Made by a program: the position numbers and the translations under genes
In this document: piece after piece, positions 18,197 to 26,148 of the stretch
How positions within the stretch are numbered: position 1 is the first letter of the stretch
Layout of the letters: every line of letters starts with the position of its first letter
Assembly (NCBI RefSeq): GCF_010499245.1
Contig: NZ_JAAGOW010000001.1
Coordinates: 868,001-932,000, forward strand
From: Variovorax sp. WS11
GTDB lineage: Bacteria; Pseudomonadota; Gammaproteobacteria; Burkholderiales; Burkholderiaceae_C
DNA length: 64,000 bases
Direction of reading: 5' to 3'
The notes under the pieces: generated by a model
Told to the model about the DNA's origin: nothing
Databases searched by the model: none
The model's input: the letters and a program-made list of their open reading frames with translations, nothing else

Positions 18197-18218
18197 CCGG
18201 CACCTTCGAAGGTGCCGG
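18197..18218. promoter_or_regulatory. Perfect 22-base palindrome before tonB
   Basis: Left arm CCGGCACCTTC, right arm GAAGGTGCCGG, no central gap. No T run follows, so it looks more like an operator or RNA hairpin than a terminator. It lies between the bfd 3' end and the tonB start. Confidence 0.5.
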
Positions 18219-18235
18219 CACTCGAATGTTTGATC

Positions 18236-18929
18236 GTGTCTGACCGCTTCTATTCGCCGCCCCCCTCCGTTCTAGGCCTGTCGCGCAACGCGCTTATCGC
18301 GAGCGGCGTGGTGCTATTCCACGTCGCAGCGCTCTGGGCACTGCAAAGCGGCCTGCTGCGGCGGGCCGCCGAGGTGGTCATTCCGGTGGAGATCCCTGAG
18401 CGAGTTCATCGAGCCGCCCGCCGAAGGAGTTGCCGCCGCCACCGCCTCCTCCGCCGCCGCCGAAGCCCCAGGTCACGAAGGCCCCGCCCCCGCCGCGCCC
18501 GCAGGCGATTCGCGAGCCGCGGCCGACGCCCGCACCGAACGCACCCACAGGGACAGTCGAACCGCCCCCACCGCCAGCCCCTATTGCGCCGCCCGCACCT
18601 CCGGCACCGCCGGCTGCCGCCGCCACGCGCCGCCGGCGCCGCCTTCAATCCAGTTGCCGTCCAGCGACGCCGACTACCTGCAGAACCCCAAACCCGCGTA
18701 TCCGGCCATGAGCAGGCGCCTGGGCGAACAGGGCCGGACTGTCGTTCGAGTCACCATCGGCGTCGACGGGCTGCCTAAACGCGCCACCGTCCGGACCTCC
18801 AGTGGCTTTGACCGTTTGGACGAGGCGGCGGTCGCTGCCGTCATGCGATGGCGCTACGTACCGGGCAAACGAAATGGAGTCGTTGAAGAAATGGACTTCA
18901 GCGTTCCGATCAACTGGGTTCTCAATTAA
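18236..18929 (+). pseudogene. tonB: tonB, energy transducer, interrupted by at least three frame changes
   Basis: TonB couples the proton motive force to outer-membrane receptors. The parts are all present but in different frames: GTG at 18236 starts the N-terminus (SDRFYSPPPSVLGL, then membrane anchor ALIASGVVLFHVAALWAL) up to about 18394; a short piece LSEFIEPP follows one base later; the proline-rich spacer (PKELPPPPPPPPPPKPQVTK, AIREPRPTPAPNAP) uses a third frame from about 18421 to 18624; and the C-terminal domain (LPSSDADYLQNPKPAYP, RRLGEQGRTVVRVTIG, VMRWRYVPGKRNG, ending INWVLN) uses the frame to 18929. exbB follows 18 bases later. Coding character is intact throughout, so sequence errors in the GC-rich spacer are as likely as true decay. 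Confidence 0.8.
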
Positions 18930-18947
18930 TTTCTGGAGTAGCTTCGT

Positions 18948-19661
18948 ATGGATTCCCACTTTGGCCTGATGAATGTCTGGAATCAGGGCGACTTCGTCAC
19001 CCGCGCCGTGGCCCTGCTTCTGATCGGCATGTCCCTCGCGTCTTGGATCGTGATCCTGATCAAGGCGTTGGACGTCATCCGCTACAAGCGCCTCGCCAAG
19101 CACTCGCAGGACTTCTGGCACAGCGAAGACTTCGCCACCGCGCTGAACAAGCTCGGCAAGGACGACGGCAATCCCTTCCGCGCGCTGGCGCTGGAGGGCC
19201 GCGAGGCTGCGGCACACCATCGCAATACCAAGGCGCATTTGCACGACGCACTTGACGTGAGCGACTGGATCACCCGTGCGCTGCGCAACGGCATCGACGA
19301 ATTCACCGCGCGCCTGCAGACCGGCCTTGCGATCCTGGCTTCCGTCGGCTCGACGGCGCCGTTCATCGGGCTGTTCGGCACGGTGTGGGGCATCTATCAC
19401 GCCCTGATGAGCATCGGCTCGGCCGGCCAGGCCACCATCGACAAGGTGGCCGGCCCGATTGGCGAGGCGCTGATCATGACGGCACTGGGCCTGGCAGTCG
19501 CCATTCCTGCCGTGCTCGGTTACAACGCGCTGGTGCGCGGCAACAAGTTCGTGCTGACCAAGCTCAACAGCTTCGCGCACGACCTGCATGCCTACTTCGT
19601 GACCGGCGCCCGCGTGCAAAGCGGCGTCGAGGCCACCGTGGTCCCGCTCAAGAAAGGCTGA
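18948..19661 (+). CDS. exbB: Biopolymer transport protein ExbB
   Basis: Inner-membrane proton-channel subunit that powers TonB. It is 237 aa with three membrane segments: about 17-39, 125-147 and 165-190. Typical motifs are GLAILASVGSTAPFIGLFGTVWGIYHAL and KVAGPIGEALIMTALGLAVAIPAVLGYN. SD TGGAG precedes the ATG. It lies between tonB and exbD, with an 8-base gap to exbD. Confidence 0.97.
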   Translation: MDSHFGLMNVWNQGDFVTRAVALLLIGMSLASWIVILIKALDVIRYKRLAKHSQDFWHSEDFATALNKLGKDDGNPFRALALEGREAAAHHRNTKAHLHDALDVSDWITRALRNGIDEFTARLQTGLAILASVGSTAPFIGLFGTVWGIYHALMSIGSAGQATIDKVAGPIGEALIMTALGLAVAIPAVLGYNALVRGNKFVLTKLNSFAHDLHAYFVTGARVQSGVEATVVPLKKG

Positions 19662-19669
19662 GGAACGCC

Positions 19670-20083
19670 ATGGCTTTCGGCACCCAGGACGAACCCGACG
19701 AGGTGATGAACGAGATCAACATGACGCCGCTGGTCGACGTCATGCTGGTGCTCCTGATCATCTTCATCATCACCGTGCCGGTGATGAAGCACGCGGTCAA
19801 CATCGACCTTCCCCGCGCCAGCAGCGAACCGGAGCAGACCAAACCCCAGAACATCCTGTTCACGGTGGCGGCCGACGGCAGCTACTACTGGAACGAGCAG
19901 AAGATCGACGACGGCGAGCTGAAGACGCGGCTGGCTACCGAGGCCGCCAAGGATCCGCAGCCTGAACTGCACATCCGCGGCGACAAGGCAGTGCGTTACG
20001 AGCGCGTGGCGCAGGCCATGTCGGCAGCGCGCGAGGCCGGCGTTCGCAAGATCGGGTTCATCACGGAACCCGAGCCCAAGTAG
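19670..20083 (+). CDS. exbD: Biopolymer transport protein ExbD
   Basis: Partner of ExbB, with one N-terminal membrane helix and a periplasmic domain. It is 137 aa. The functional aspartate is Asp23 in NMTPLVDVMLVLLIIFIITV. The periplasmic part follows (INIDLPRAS-type segment, LHIRGDKAVRYERVAQAMSA). The ATG at 19670 has AGGA nearby; upstream in-frame sequence lies inside exbB and was rejected. Confidence 0.97.
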   Translation: MAFGTQDEPDEVMNEINMTPLVDVMLVLLIIFIITVPVMKHAVNIDLPRASSEPEQTKPQNILFTVAADGSYYWNEQKIDDGELKTRLATEAAKDPQPELHIRGDKAVRYERVAQAMSAAREAGVRKIGFITEPEPK

Positions 20084-20129
20084 CGCCGAACTGCAAGCTC
20101 GAGAAATCGATCGCAGTGATTGACTTTTT

Positions 20130-20148
20130 ATTGAGAATCATTATCATT
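20130..20148 (+). promoter_or_regulatory. Fur box upstream of hemP
   Basis: ATTGAGAATCATTATCATT is a near-consensus 19-base Fur box, 30 bases before the hemP ATG; it is the clearest Fur site in the window. Confidence 0.88.
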
Positions 20149-20177
20149 CACCTGTCGTTCAGATAAAGGGATTCCCA

Positions 20178-20390
20178 ATGCAAGCCGTGCCCAACGCGTT
20201 CAGTGTCCTGAGCCATCCCTCGCTCGACCATTCGGGCGGCGGCCGTGCAAGCAGCGAGGCCCCCCGGCCTGCCACCCTGTTCGAGAGCGCGGAGCTCCTC
20301 AAGGGCGGCAAGATCGTCGGCATCATGCACAACGGCTCGTTGTACCGGTTGCAAGCCACCAAACTCGGCAAGCTGATCCTCACCAAGTAG
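20178..20390 (+). CDS. hemP: Hemin uptake protein HemP/HmuP
   Basis: A 70-aa protein of the HemP family, small proteins linked to iron and haem uptake; in some bacteria HmuP acts as an activator of haem-receptor genes. The conserved C-terminal core is complete: LLKGGKIVGIMHNGSLYRLQ then TKLGKLILTK. The N-terminal 30 residues are low in structure. It stands alone behind a strong Fur box and is followed by two terminators. No haem receptor or hmu transporter is in the window, so its partner lies elsewhere or it serves the siderophore system. Confidence 0.92.
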   Translation: MQAVPNAFSVLSHPSLDHSGGGRASSEAPRPATLFESAELLKGGKIVGIMHNGSLYRLQATKLGKLILTK

Positions 20391-20426
20391 GTTCAGTTCG
20401 CCCCTCGCGCAAGTTTCATCGTGGGG

Positions 20427-20464
20427 CGACTCGAGGAGATCTGATCTCCGAAGGGTCGTTTTTT
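20427..20464 (+). terminator. Terminator 1 after hemP
   Basis: Outer CGAC/GTCG and inner GGAGAT/ATCTCC pairings with a 3-base loop, followed by six T (20459-20464). Confidence 0.75.
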
Positions 20465-20504
20465 GCTAGCCAACGGCTTCTTGCCGACTAGCCAAGCTTT
20501 TTTT
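20465..20504 (+). terminator. Terminator 2 after hemP
   Basis: GCTAG/CTAGC outer and CGGC/GCCG inner stems (20465-20492), then seven T at 20498-20504, directly following terminator 1. Confidence 0.75.
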
Positions 20505-20524
20505 CCCGCCATGAACCCCCAACA

Positions 20525-20552
20525 AAAACGCCGACCTCGAGGTCGGCGTTTT
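20525..20552. terminator. Bidirectional terminator
   Basis: A perfect 28-base palindrome with AAAA and TTTT ends around ACGCCGACCT/AGGTCGGCGT. It can stop the GlcG-like gene coming from the right and any read-through from hemP. Confidence 0.85.
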
Positions 20553-20569
20553 GCATGGCGGTCTGGCAA

Positions 20570-20977
20570 TCAGAGACCGAGCGCGGCGATGCCCGCCCTG
20601 GCAATCTGGGCATCCTCGTTGGACTTGACGCCGCTGACGCCGACTGCGCCGATCACCTGACCGTCCTTGACGATCGGCACGCCGCCTTCGAGCAAGCCAT
20701 CGATGCCAGGCGCCGACAGGAAGGAGGTGCGGCCGCCATTGACCATGTCCTCGTAGACCTTGCTCTCGCGCCGCCCCATGGCAGTCGTGTGAGCCTTGGC
20801 GGGCGCGATGTGCGACGAGATGGCCGCGGCGCCATCCAGCCGCTGCAGCCACAGCAGGTTGCCGGCGTCGTCGGCGATAGCGATGGTCACGGCCCAGTTG
20901 TTCTTGAGCGCTTCGGCTTCGGCCGCCGCGGCGATCGCCTTGACGTCGGCGAGTTCGAGAAAAGACTTGGTCTTCAT
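20570..20977 (-). CDS. GlcG/HbpS family protein (haem-binding-like)
   Basis: A 135-aa protein starting MKTKSFLELADVKAIAAAAE; upstream in-frame residues are unlike the family and lack an SD. The core WAVTIAIADDAGNLLWLQRLDGA, HIAPAKAHTTAMGRRES, GGVPIVKDGQVIGAVGVSGV is characteristic of the GlcG/HbpS (COG3193) fold, members of which bind haem or accompany glycolate use. There is no signal peptide, so it is likely cytoplasmic. Its position beside hemP may be coincidental; function is not known. Confidence 0.88.
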   Translation of the reverse strand: MKTKSFLELADVKAIAAAAEAEALKNNWAVTIAIADDAGNLLWLQRLDGAAAISSHIAPAKAHTTAMGRRESKVYEDMVNGGRTSFLSAPGIDGLLEGGVPIVKDGQVIGAVGVSGVKSNEDAQIARAGIAALGL

Positions 20978-21153
20978 GGTCTTGCGAATAGTGAGCAAAT
21001 GCCAAGCATAGCGCCCGCGCCTGCCTGAACGCTTACGAAACGCGGGGTGCACTTTAGCGCCATGCCGAGGCGGGTCTTTTCCCAGTCGGGTCCTTGCACC
21101 CCCCTAGAATGACCCCAACTGCTGCATCGCAGCCAACATCAGGAGTTTCAGCA

Positions 21154-21855
21154 ATGAACGACCGCGTCAACACCCTTGCCACCACTGTCGGCTACGGCCA
21201 GGCGCTGCCGCAAGCAGAGCGCCAGCGCGTACTGCGCAACACCTACTGGCTGCTCGCCCTGAGCCTGCTGCCCACCGTGCTGGGCGCCTGGCTGGGCGTC
21301 GCTACCGGCATCACCCGCTCCCTCAGCGGCGGCATCGGCCTCATGGTGTTCCTGGGCGGTGCCTTCGGCTTCATCTTCGCCATCGAGAAGACCAAGAACT
21401 CGGCGGCCGGCGTTCCGGTGCTGCTGGGCTTCACCTTCTTCATGGGCCTCATGCTGTCGCGGCTGATCGCGATGGTCCTGGGCTTCAAGAACGGCTCCGA
21501 GCTCATCATGACCGCCTTCGGCGGCACAGCCGGCGTGTTCTTCGTGATGGCCTCGCTGGCCACCGTGATCAAGCGCGACCTGTCGGGCATGGGCAAGTGG
21601 TTGTTCGTCGGCGCACTGGTGCTGATGATCGGCGCCGTCGTCAACGTGTTCGTGGGTTCCAGCGCTGGCATGCTCGCGATCTCGGTCGCCGCGATCGGCA
21701 TCTTCTCGGCCTACATGCTCTATGACCTCAAGCAGATCATGGACGGCGGCGAAACCAACTACATCAGCGCCACGCTGGCGCTCTACCTGGACATGTTCAA
21801 CGTGTTCCAGAGCCTGCTGGCCCTGCTGGGCATCTTCGGCGGCGAGCGCGACTGA
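21154..21855 (+). CDS. Bax inhibitor-1/YccA family inner-membrane protein
   Basis: A 233-aa protein with seven hydrophobic segments in the BI-1 pattern, starting MNDRVNTLATTVGYGQALP. CAGGAG sits at SD distance before this ATG, so an ATG at 21094 was not used. Family features include RNTYWLLALSLLPTVLGAWLG and a C-terminal AIGIFSAYMLYDLKQIMDGGETNYISATLALYLDMFNVF. E. coli YccA protects or modulates the FtsH protease; a similar role is inferred. It is monocistronic, with a terminator just after. Confidence 0.93.
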   Translation: MNDRVNTLATTVGYGQALPQAERQRVLRNTYWLLALSLLPTVLGAWLGVATGITRSLSGGIGLMVFLGGAFGFIFAIEKTKNSAAGVPVLLGFTFFMGLMLSRLIAMVLGFKNGSELIMTAFGGTAGVFFVMASLATVIKRDLSGMGKWLFVGALVLMIGAVVNVFVGSSAGMLAISVAAIGIFSAYMLYDLKQIMDGGETNYISATLALYLDMFNVFQSLLALLGIFGGERD

Positions 21856-21882
21856 TAATGAGAGCACGTCTCGGCATTGAAG

Positions 21883-21906
21883 AAAGGGCCCTCGGGCCCT
21901 TTTTTC
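21883..21906. terminator. Terminator shared by the BI-1 gene and rlmD
   Basis: AAAGGGCCC and GGGCCCTTT arms (21883-21902) with flanking A/T runs on both sides; the rlmD stop lies at its right edge. Confidence 0.82.
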
Positions 21907-23341
21907 ATGCCCGCTCGAACACCGCGATCGACTCGACGTGCGCCGTGTGCGGGAACATGTTGACCACGCCAGCGAAGGTGCAACGATAGCCCGCCTGGTG
22001 CACCAGCAGACCGGCGTCGCGCGCCAGCGTCGAGGGATTGCAGCTCACGTAGACGATCCGCCTCGGCGGCGACCAGCCATCCCTGGGCACATCACCCTGC
22101 TGATGCAGATCGGCCAGTGCCTTGGCCAGCGCGAAGGCGCCCTCGCGCGGCGGATCCACCAGCCATTTGTCCGCCGCGCCGTCGGCCATCAGCATCGCAG
22201 GCGTCATCTCGAACAGGTTGCGGGCGACGAAGCTCGTTGGTGCCAGCGTGCCCCGGCCCGGCGCCGGGCCCTGGTTAAGCATCAGGTTCTCCGTGGCCCT
22301 GGCCACCAGCGTGTCGCTGCCTTCGATGCCCAGCACTTCCCGCGCGCGGGTCGCGAGCGGGAGCGTGAAATTGCCCAGTCCGCAGAACCAGTCGATGACG
22401 CGCTCCTCTGGCTGCACGTCGAGCAGGCGCAAGGCGCGACTGACGAGTACACGGTTGATATGCGCATTGACCTGGGTGAAATCGGTCGGCTTGAAAGGCA
22501 TCGTGACGCCGAATTCCGGCAACTGGTACGCCAGCGCCGGCCCGCCGGGCTCCAGCAGCCGCACCGTCTCGGGCCCCTTCGACTGCAGCCACCACTGCAC
22601 GCCCTCGTGCCCAGCCGCGAAGGCCTTGAGACGCGCGATGTCCGCGGCAGACAGCGGCTCCAGGTGCCGCAACACCAGCGCGATCACGCCAAGCCCGTTG
22701 CCGTCGGGCGCGTCGCCGCATGCCAGTTCGATCTGTGGGCAGGTGTCGCGCGCGTCCATCGATCCGATGAGCTCGCGCAGCGGCATGAGCATGGCGCTGA
22801 CGCGCGCCGGCAGCACCGGGCACACCTGCATGTCGGCGAGATAGCGGCTCTTGCGTTCGTGAAAACCGATCAGCACCGTGCCCTTCTTGACCACGTAGCG
22901 CACCGACAGCCGGGCGCGATAGCGGTAGTGCCAGGCCGGGCCTTCGAGCGGCCGCAGCATGTTCTCCGGCCGCACCTTGCCCAAATGCCACAGGTTGTCC
23001 TCGAGCGCACGCTGCTTGACCGCAACCTGCGCCGCGGCGTCGAGGTGCTGCATCTTGCAGCCGCCGCAGGCACCGGGGTGCAACCCGAAATGCGGACATC
23101 CCGGACGCACGCGCTGCGAGGATTCGCGACGGATCGCGGTCACCGTGCCCTGCTCCCAGTTGTTCTTCCTGCGCTGCACCTTGAGCTGCACTTCCTCGAA
23201 GGGCAGTGCGCCCTCGATGAAAACCACCATGCCGCTGGCCTTGTGTGCCACGCCCTGCGCGTCGAGGTCGAGCGACTCGACCTGCAGCCACTCATCGTCG
23301 GGCTGCTGCTGCGCCTCTTTGCTTCCTGTCGATTCCGTCAT
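21905..23341 (-). CDS. rlmD: 23S rRNA (uracil-1939 C5)-methyltransferase RlmD
   Basis: SAM-dependent RNA methyltransferase. It is 478 aa. N-terminal TRAM domain ([24 protein letters not shown]), then a [4Fe-4S] cluster set with Cys82, Cys92, Cys95 in [19 protein letters not shown] and a fourth near residue 174 (QVCPVLP). The catalytic domain has [18 protein letters not shown] and the nucleophile region [13 protein letters not shown]. It is the last gene of the surE-pcm-nlpD-rpoS-rlmD run, 44 bases after rpoS. Confidence 0.96.
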   Translation of the reverse strand: MTESTGSKEAQQQPDDEWLQVESLDLDAQGVAHKASGMVVFIEGALPFEEVQLKVQRRKNNWEQGTVTAIRRESSQRVRPGCPHFGLHPGACGGCKMQHLDAAAQVAVKQRALEDNLWHLGKVRPENMLRPLEGPAWHYRYRARLSVRYVVKKGTVLIGFHERKSRYLADMQVCPVLPARVSAMLMPLRELIGSMDARDTCPQIELACGDAPDGNGLGVIALVLRHLEPLSAADIARLKAFAAGHEGVQWWLQSKGPETVRLLEPGGPALAYQLPEFGVTMPFKPTDFTQVNAHINRVLVSRALRLLDVQPEERVIDWFCGLGNFTLPLATRAREVLGIEGSDTLVARATENLMLNQGPAPGRGTLAPTSFVARNLFEMTPAMLMADGAADKWLVDPPREGAFALAKALADLHQQGDVPRDGWSPPRRIVYVSCNPSTLARDAGLLVHQAGYRCTFAGVVNMFPHTAHVESIAVFERA

Positions 23342-23385
23342 GCGCGGATTGTCTCAGGGCGCCATGCCCTGCCCCGGACTGATGC

Positions 23386-24417
23386 CTACAACAGCGCGTC
23401 GCGCTGCACGCCCGCGCGCGCGAGCTGGCGCCGCATCTTGGCGAGGGCCTCGTTCTGGATCTGCCGCACGCGCTCGCGCGTGAGGCCCAGGCGCACGCTC
23501 AGCACTTCGAGGGTCTCCGGATCGCGATCATGCAGACCGTAGCGCCCTTCCAGCACCTCGCGTTCGCGATCGCTCAGCGCGAGGATCCACTGATCGAGGA
23601 GCTTCTCGACCTCATGCGTCTGGGTGGTGCCCGTCGGGTCGCTGTGCTCGTCCTCGGAGGCCACCGTGTCAGCGAGGCTGAAGCTGTCTTCGCTGCGCTC
23701 GCTGCCGGCATCCAGCGAACGCGGCGCCTCGGCCAGCGCCATCAGGTCGGCCACGGCCTGCACCTCGCGACCCAGCAGCGCCGCCACGTCTTCCACCCGC
23801 ACGCCGTCGGGGCGGCGCGCGATGAAGTCGGCATCGCCCTCCAGCGTGCGCCGCGCGCGCATCACCTGCTGCAGTTCGCGCACCACGTGCACCGGCAGGC
23901 GAATCGCACGCGCCTGCATCATCGCCGCGCGCTCGATCGACTGGCGGATCCACCAGGTTGCGTAGGTCGAGAAGCGAAAGCCGCGTTCGGGCTCGAACTT
24001 GTTGATCGCGTGCATCAGGCCGAGGTTGCCCTCCTCGATCAGGTCCGCGAGCGGAACGCCGCGGCCCAGGTAGCCCTTCGCGATGTTCACCACGAGCCGC
24101 AAGTTGTGCTCGATCATCGACTGGCGCGCGGAGAAATCTCCGCCACGCGCGGCACAGGCCGTGCGGTATTCCTCGTCGGGCGTGAACAGCTCGGTGCGCC
24201 GGATCTCGCGCAGGTAGAGCGTCAGCGAATCGCCGCCCTCGCCGCCCAGATCGAGCGGGGCGGCTTCACGCGAAATGTCTTGTGCCGCCTCGCCGCCGAC
24301 ACGCTCGGCCGCTTCGTCCGCAGGAACGGCAGGACCGAAGGCACCGGATGGGACTGCGCCGCCGTTGCCCGCCGCGCGCCGCACGATCTGAACGCGACGC
24401 TGGCGAGAAGCGGGCAT
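23386..24417 (-). CDS. rpoS: RNA polymerase sigma factor RpoS
   Basis: Stationary-phase/general-stress sigma factor. It is 343 aa. Region 1.2 has DSLTLYLREIRRTELFTPDEEY; region 2 has NLRLVVNIAKGYLGRGVPLADLIEEGNLGL and [20 protein letters not shown]; region 3 VRELQQVMRARRTLEG; region 4 LSDREREVLEGRYGL and LTRERVRQIQNEALAKMR. Compared with RpoD it lacks the long non-conserved insert. The N-terminal 60 residues are Ala/Gly-rich and variable. The gene starts 8 bases after nlpD, the classical arrangement. Confidence 0.96.
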   Translation of the reverse strand: MPASRQRRVQIVRRAAGNGGAVPSGAFGPAVPADEAAERVGGEAAQDISREAAPLDLGGEGGDSLTLYLREIRRTELFTPDEEYRTACAARGGDFSARQSMIEHNLRLVVNIAKGYLGRGVPLADLIEEGNLGLMHAINKFEPERGFRFSTYATWWIRQSIERAAMMQARAIRLPVHVVRELQQVMRARRTLEGDADFIARRPDGVRVEDVAALLGREVQAVADLMALAEAPRSLDAGSERSEDSFSLADTVASEDEHSDPTGTTQTHEVEKLLDQWILALSDREREVLEGRYGLHDRDPETLEVLSVRLGLTRERVRQIQNEALAKMRRQLARAGVQRDALL

Positions 24418-24425
24418 GCATGGTC

Positions 24426-25361
24426 CTAGCGGGCGGGCAGATAGCGCGCCGGATCGACAGGCTTGCCCTGCCGGCGGATTTCGAAGTGCAGCTTCACGCG
24501 GTCCGCATCGCTGTTGCCCATCTCGGCGATCTTCTGCCCCTTCTGCACCGACTGGTCCTCCTTCACCAGCAGCGTCCGGTTGTGGGCGTAGGCGGTGAGG
24601 TAGGTGTTGTTGTGCTTGAGGATGATCAGGTTGCCGTAGCCGCGCAGTCCGGCACCCGCATAGACGACGCGCCCATCGGCCGCGGCAAGCACCGAGTCGC
24701 CGGCCTTGCCGCCGATGTCGAGGCCCTTGTTCTTGGCCTCGTCGAAGCCCGCGATCAGCGAACCCTGAGCAGGCCAGATCCAGCCCACGTCTTCATCGCC
24801 CGAGGCCGTGGCGGCCGGTGTCGCGGGCGAAGCCGTGACGATGGATGGCGTGGGCTTGGCAGCCGCGCTCGCTGCCGCTGCGGGAGCCGGCGCTGCAGCG
24901 GAGGGAGTCCCCGCACTCGGTGTGGCGGCAGCGGTCCGCGTCGCATCGGCAGCAGCGGACGCAGGCGGCACTGCTGCAGTCGCGGCCGCGCCCGCAGGCG
25001 GGATCACGCGAAGCACCTGGCCCACTTCGATCAAGTCCGGATTCTCGAGATTGTTCCAGCGCGCGATATCGCGCCAGTTCTGGCCGGTCTCCGTGCCGAT
25101 GCGGCGAATGGTGTCACCAGGACGCACGGCGTAGTAGCCGGGCTTGCCGTAATTCTCGATCCCCGGCAGCGGCTTGCCCGATGCATCGGTGGTGATGAGA
25201 GGCGTGCCGGGCGCGCCCGGCGCGGCAGCAGCCGGCGCACTGATCATCGTGCCACGGTCCTCGACCGGAACGGGCCCGCGCTTCGCGGCACACCCCGCAA
25301 TCAAGAGTGCGGCCAGCAGCGTCACGCCAGCAAGCCAGCCCCGATTGCCAATACCCTGCAT
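24426..25361 (-). CDS. nlpD: NlpD-like lipoprotein with LysM and degenerate M23 domains
   Basis: Outer-membrane lipoprotein that activates cell-wall amidases during division. It is 311 aa from the ATG at 25361, preceded by AAGGAAG; a TTG five codons upstream is less likely. Lipobox LLIAGC with Cys24. LysM at about residues 75-121 (YYAVRPGDTIRRIGTETGQN), then an Ala/Pro-rich linker of about 80 residues. The C-terminal M23 domain reads KGLDIGGKAGDSVLAA where active enzymes have a His ahead of the D; LHFEIRRQGKPVDPARYLP is kept. The missing zinc ligand agrees with a non-catalytic activator. Confidence 0.94.
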   Translation of the reverse strand: MQGIGNRGWLAGVTLLAALLIAGCAAKRGPVPVEDRGTMISAPAAAAPGAPGTPLITTDASGKPLPGIENYGKPGYYAVRPGDTIRRIGTETGQNWRDIARWNNLENPDLIEVGQVLRVIPPAGAAATAAVPPASAAADATRTAAATPSAGTPSAAAPAPAAAASAAAKPTPSIVTASPATPAATASGDEDVGWIWPAQGSLIAGFDEAKNKGLDIGGKAGDSVLAAADGRVVYAGAGLRGYGNLIILKHNNTYLTAYAHNRTLLVKEDQSVQKGQKIAEMGNSDADRVKLHFEIRRQGKPVDPARYLPAR

Positions 25362-25372
25362 GTGTTCTTCCT

Positions 25373-26146
25373 TCAAGCAATCCCCGATTTTAGGGGGACA
25401 AAGTGAACCGCCTCAAGAACGCGGCGCTCGAATCCGCGAGCGGTCTTGTCGATCACGACGAGGGATTGTCCACCCGTCGCCGTCTGTGTCGGCGCGACGA
25501 TGCGGCCGCCGACGGCGAGCTGCGCGAGCCACGTCTCCGGCACTGCATCGCCGCCCGCCGCGGCGATGATGCCGGCATAGGGCGCACCCTTCGCATAGCC
25601 CACCATGCCGTCGCCGAGAAGCAGGTGCACCGTGGCCAGGCGGAAGTGACGCAGATTGGCGCGCGCGCGCTCATGCAGGCCGCGCAGGCGCTCGATGCTG
25701 TAGACCTCCGCCGCGACATGGCTCAGCACTGCGGCCTGGTAGCCGCAGCCGGTGCCGATCTCGAGCACGCGCCCGAGCCGATCGCCGGGCTTGCTCGCCA
25801 GGGCGGGCGCGCCGAGCAGCAGCTCGATCATGCGCGCCACCACGCTGGGCTTCGAGATGGTCTGGCCCAGCCCGATCGGCAGGCTGGTGTCTTCGTAGGC
25901 CTGGTTGATCAAGGCGCTGTCGACGAAGCGATGGCGCTCGACCGTGCTCATGGCGCGCAGCACGCGCGCGTCGGCGATGCCCTGCGCGGCAAGCCGCTGG
26001 ACCATGCGCGCACGCACTGCGTCGGAGGCCATCGACGGCGTGTGATGGACGAGCGGCTTCGCAGGAACGGCCGAGGTCCGCCCACGCGTCGCCGCGGACG
26101 CGGTCGGCGTGAGCCGCACGGGGAACCCGGGCCGTTGGCTCGCCAT
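25373..26146 (-). CDS. pcm: Protein-L-isoaspartate O-methyltransferase
   Basis: Repairs damaged aspartyl residues using SAM. It is 257 aa from the ATG at 26146, which lies two bases after the surE stop (coupling). The methyltransferase core has YEDTSLPIGLGQTISKPSVVARMIELL, the SAM motif RVLEIGTGCGYQAAVLS, VYSIERLRGLHERA and IIAAAGGDAVPETWLAQL. The first 50 residues are an Arg/Ser/Pro-rich extension absent from the 208-aa E. coli enzyme; an internal Met (MASDAVRARM) could be an alternative start. Confidence 0.94.
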   Translation of the reverse strand: MASQRPGFPVRLTPTASAATRGRTSAVPAKPLVHHTPSMASDAVRARMVQRLAAQGIADARVLRAMSTVERHRFVDSALINQAYEDTSLPIGLGQTISKPSVVARMIELLLGAPALASKPGDRLGRVLEIGTGCGYQAAVLSHVAAEVYSIERLRGLHERARANLRHFRLATVHLLLGDGMVGYAKGAPYAGIIAAAGGDAVPETWLAQLAVGGRIVAPTQTATGGQSLVVIDKTARGFERRVLEAVHFVPLKSGIA

Positions 26147-26148
26147 GG

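Noticed and set aside
18378..18648. Gly-rich minus-strand frames opposite the tonB spacer
   Set aside because: Reverse complement of a proline-rich coding region necessarily reads as Gly/Ala/Arg; no independent support.
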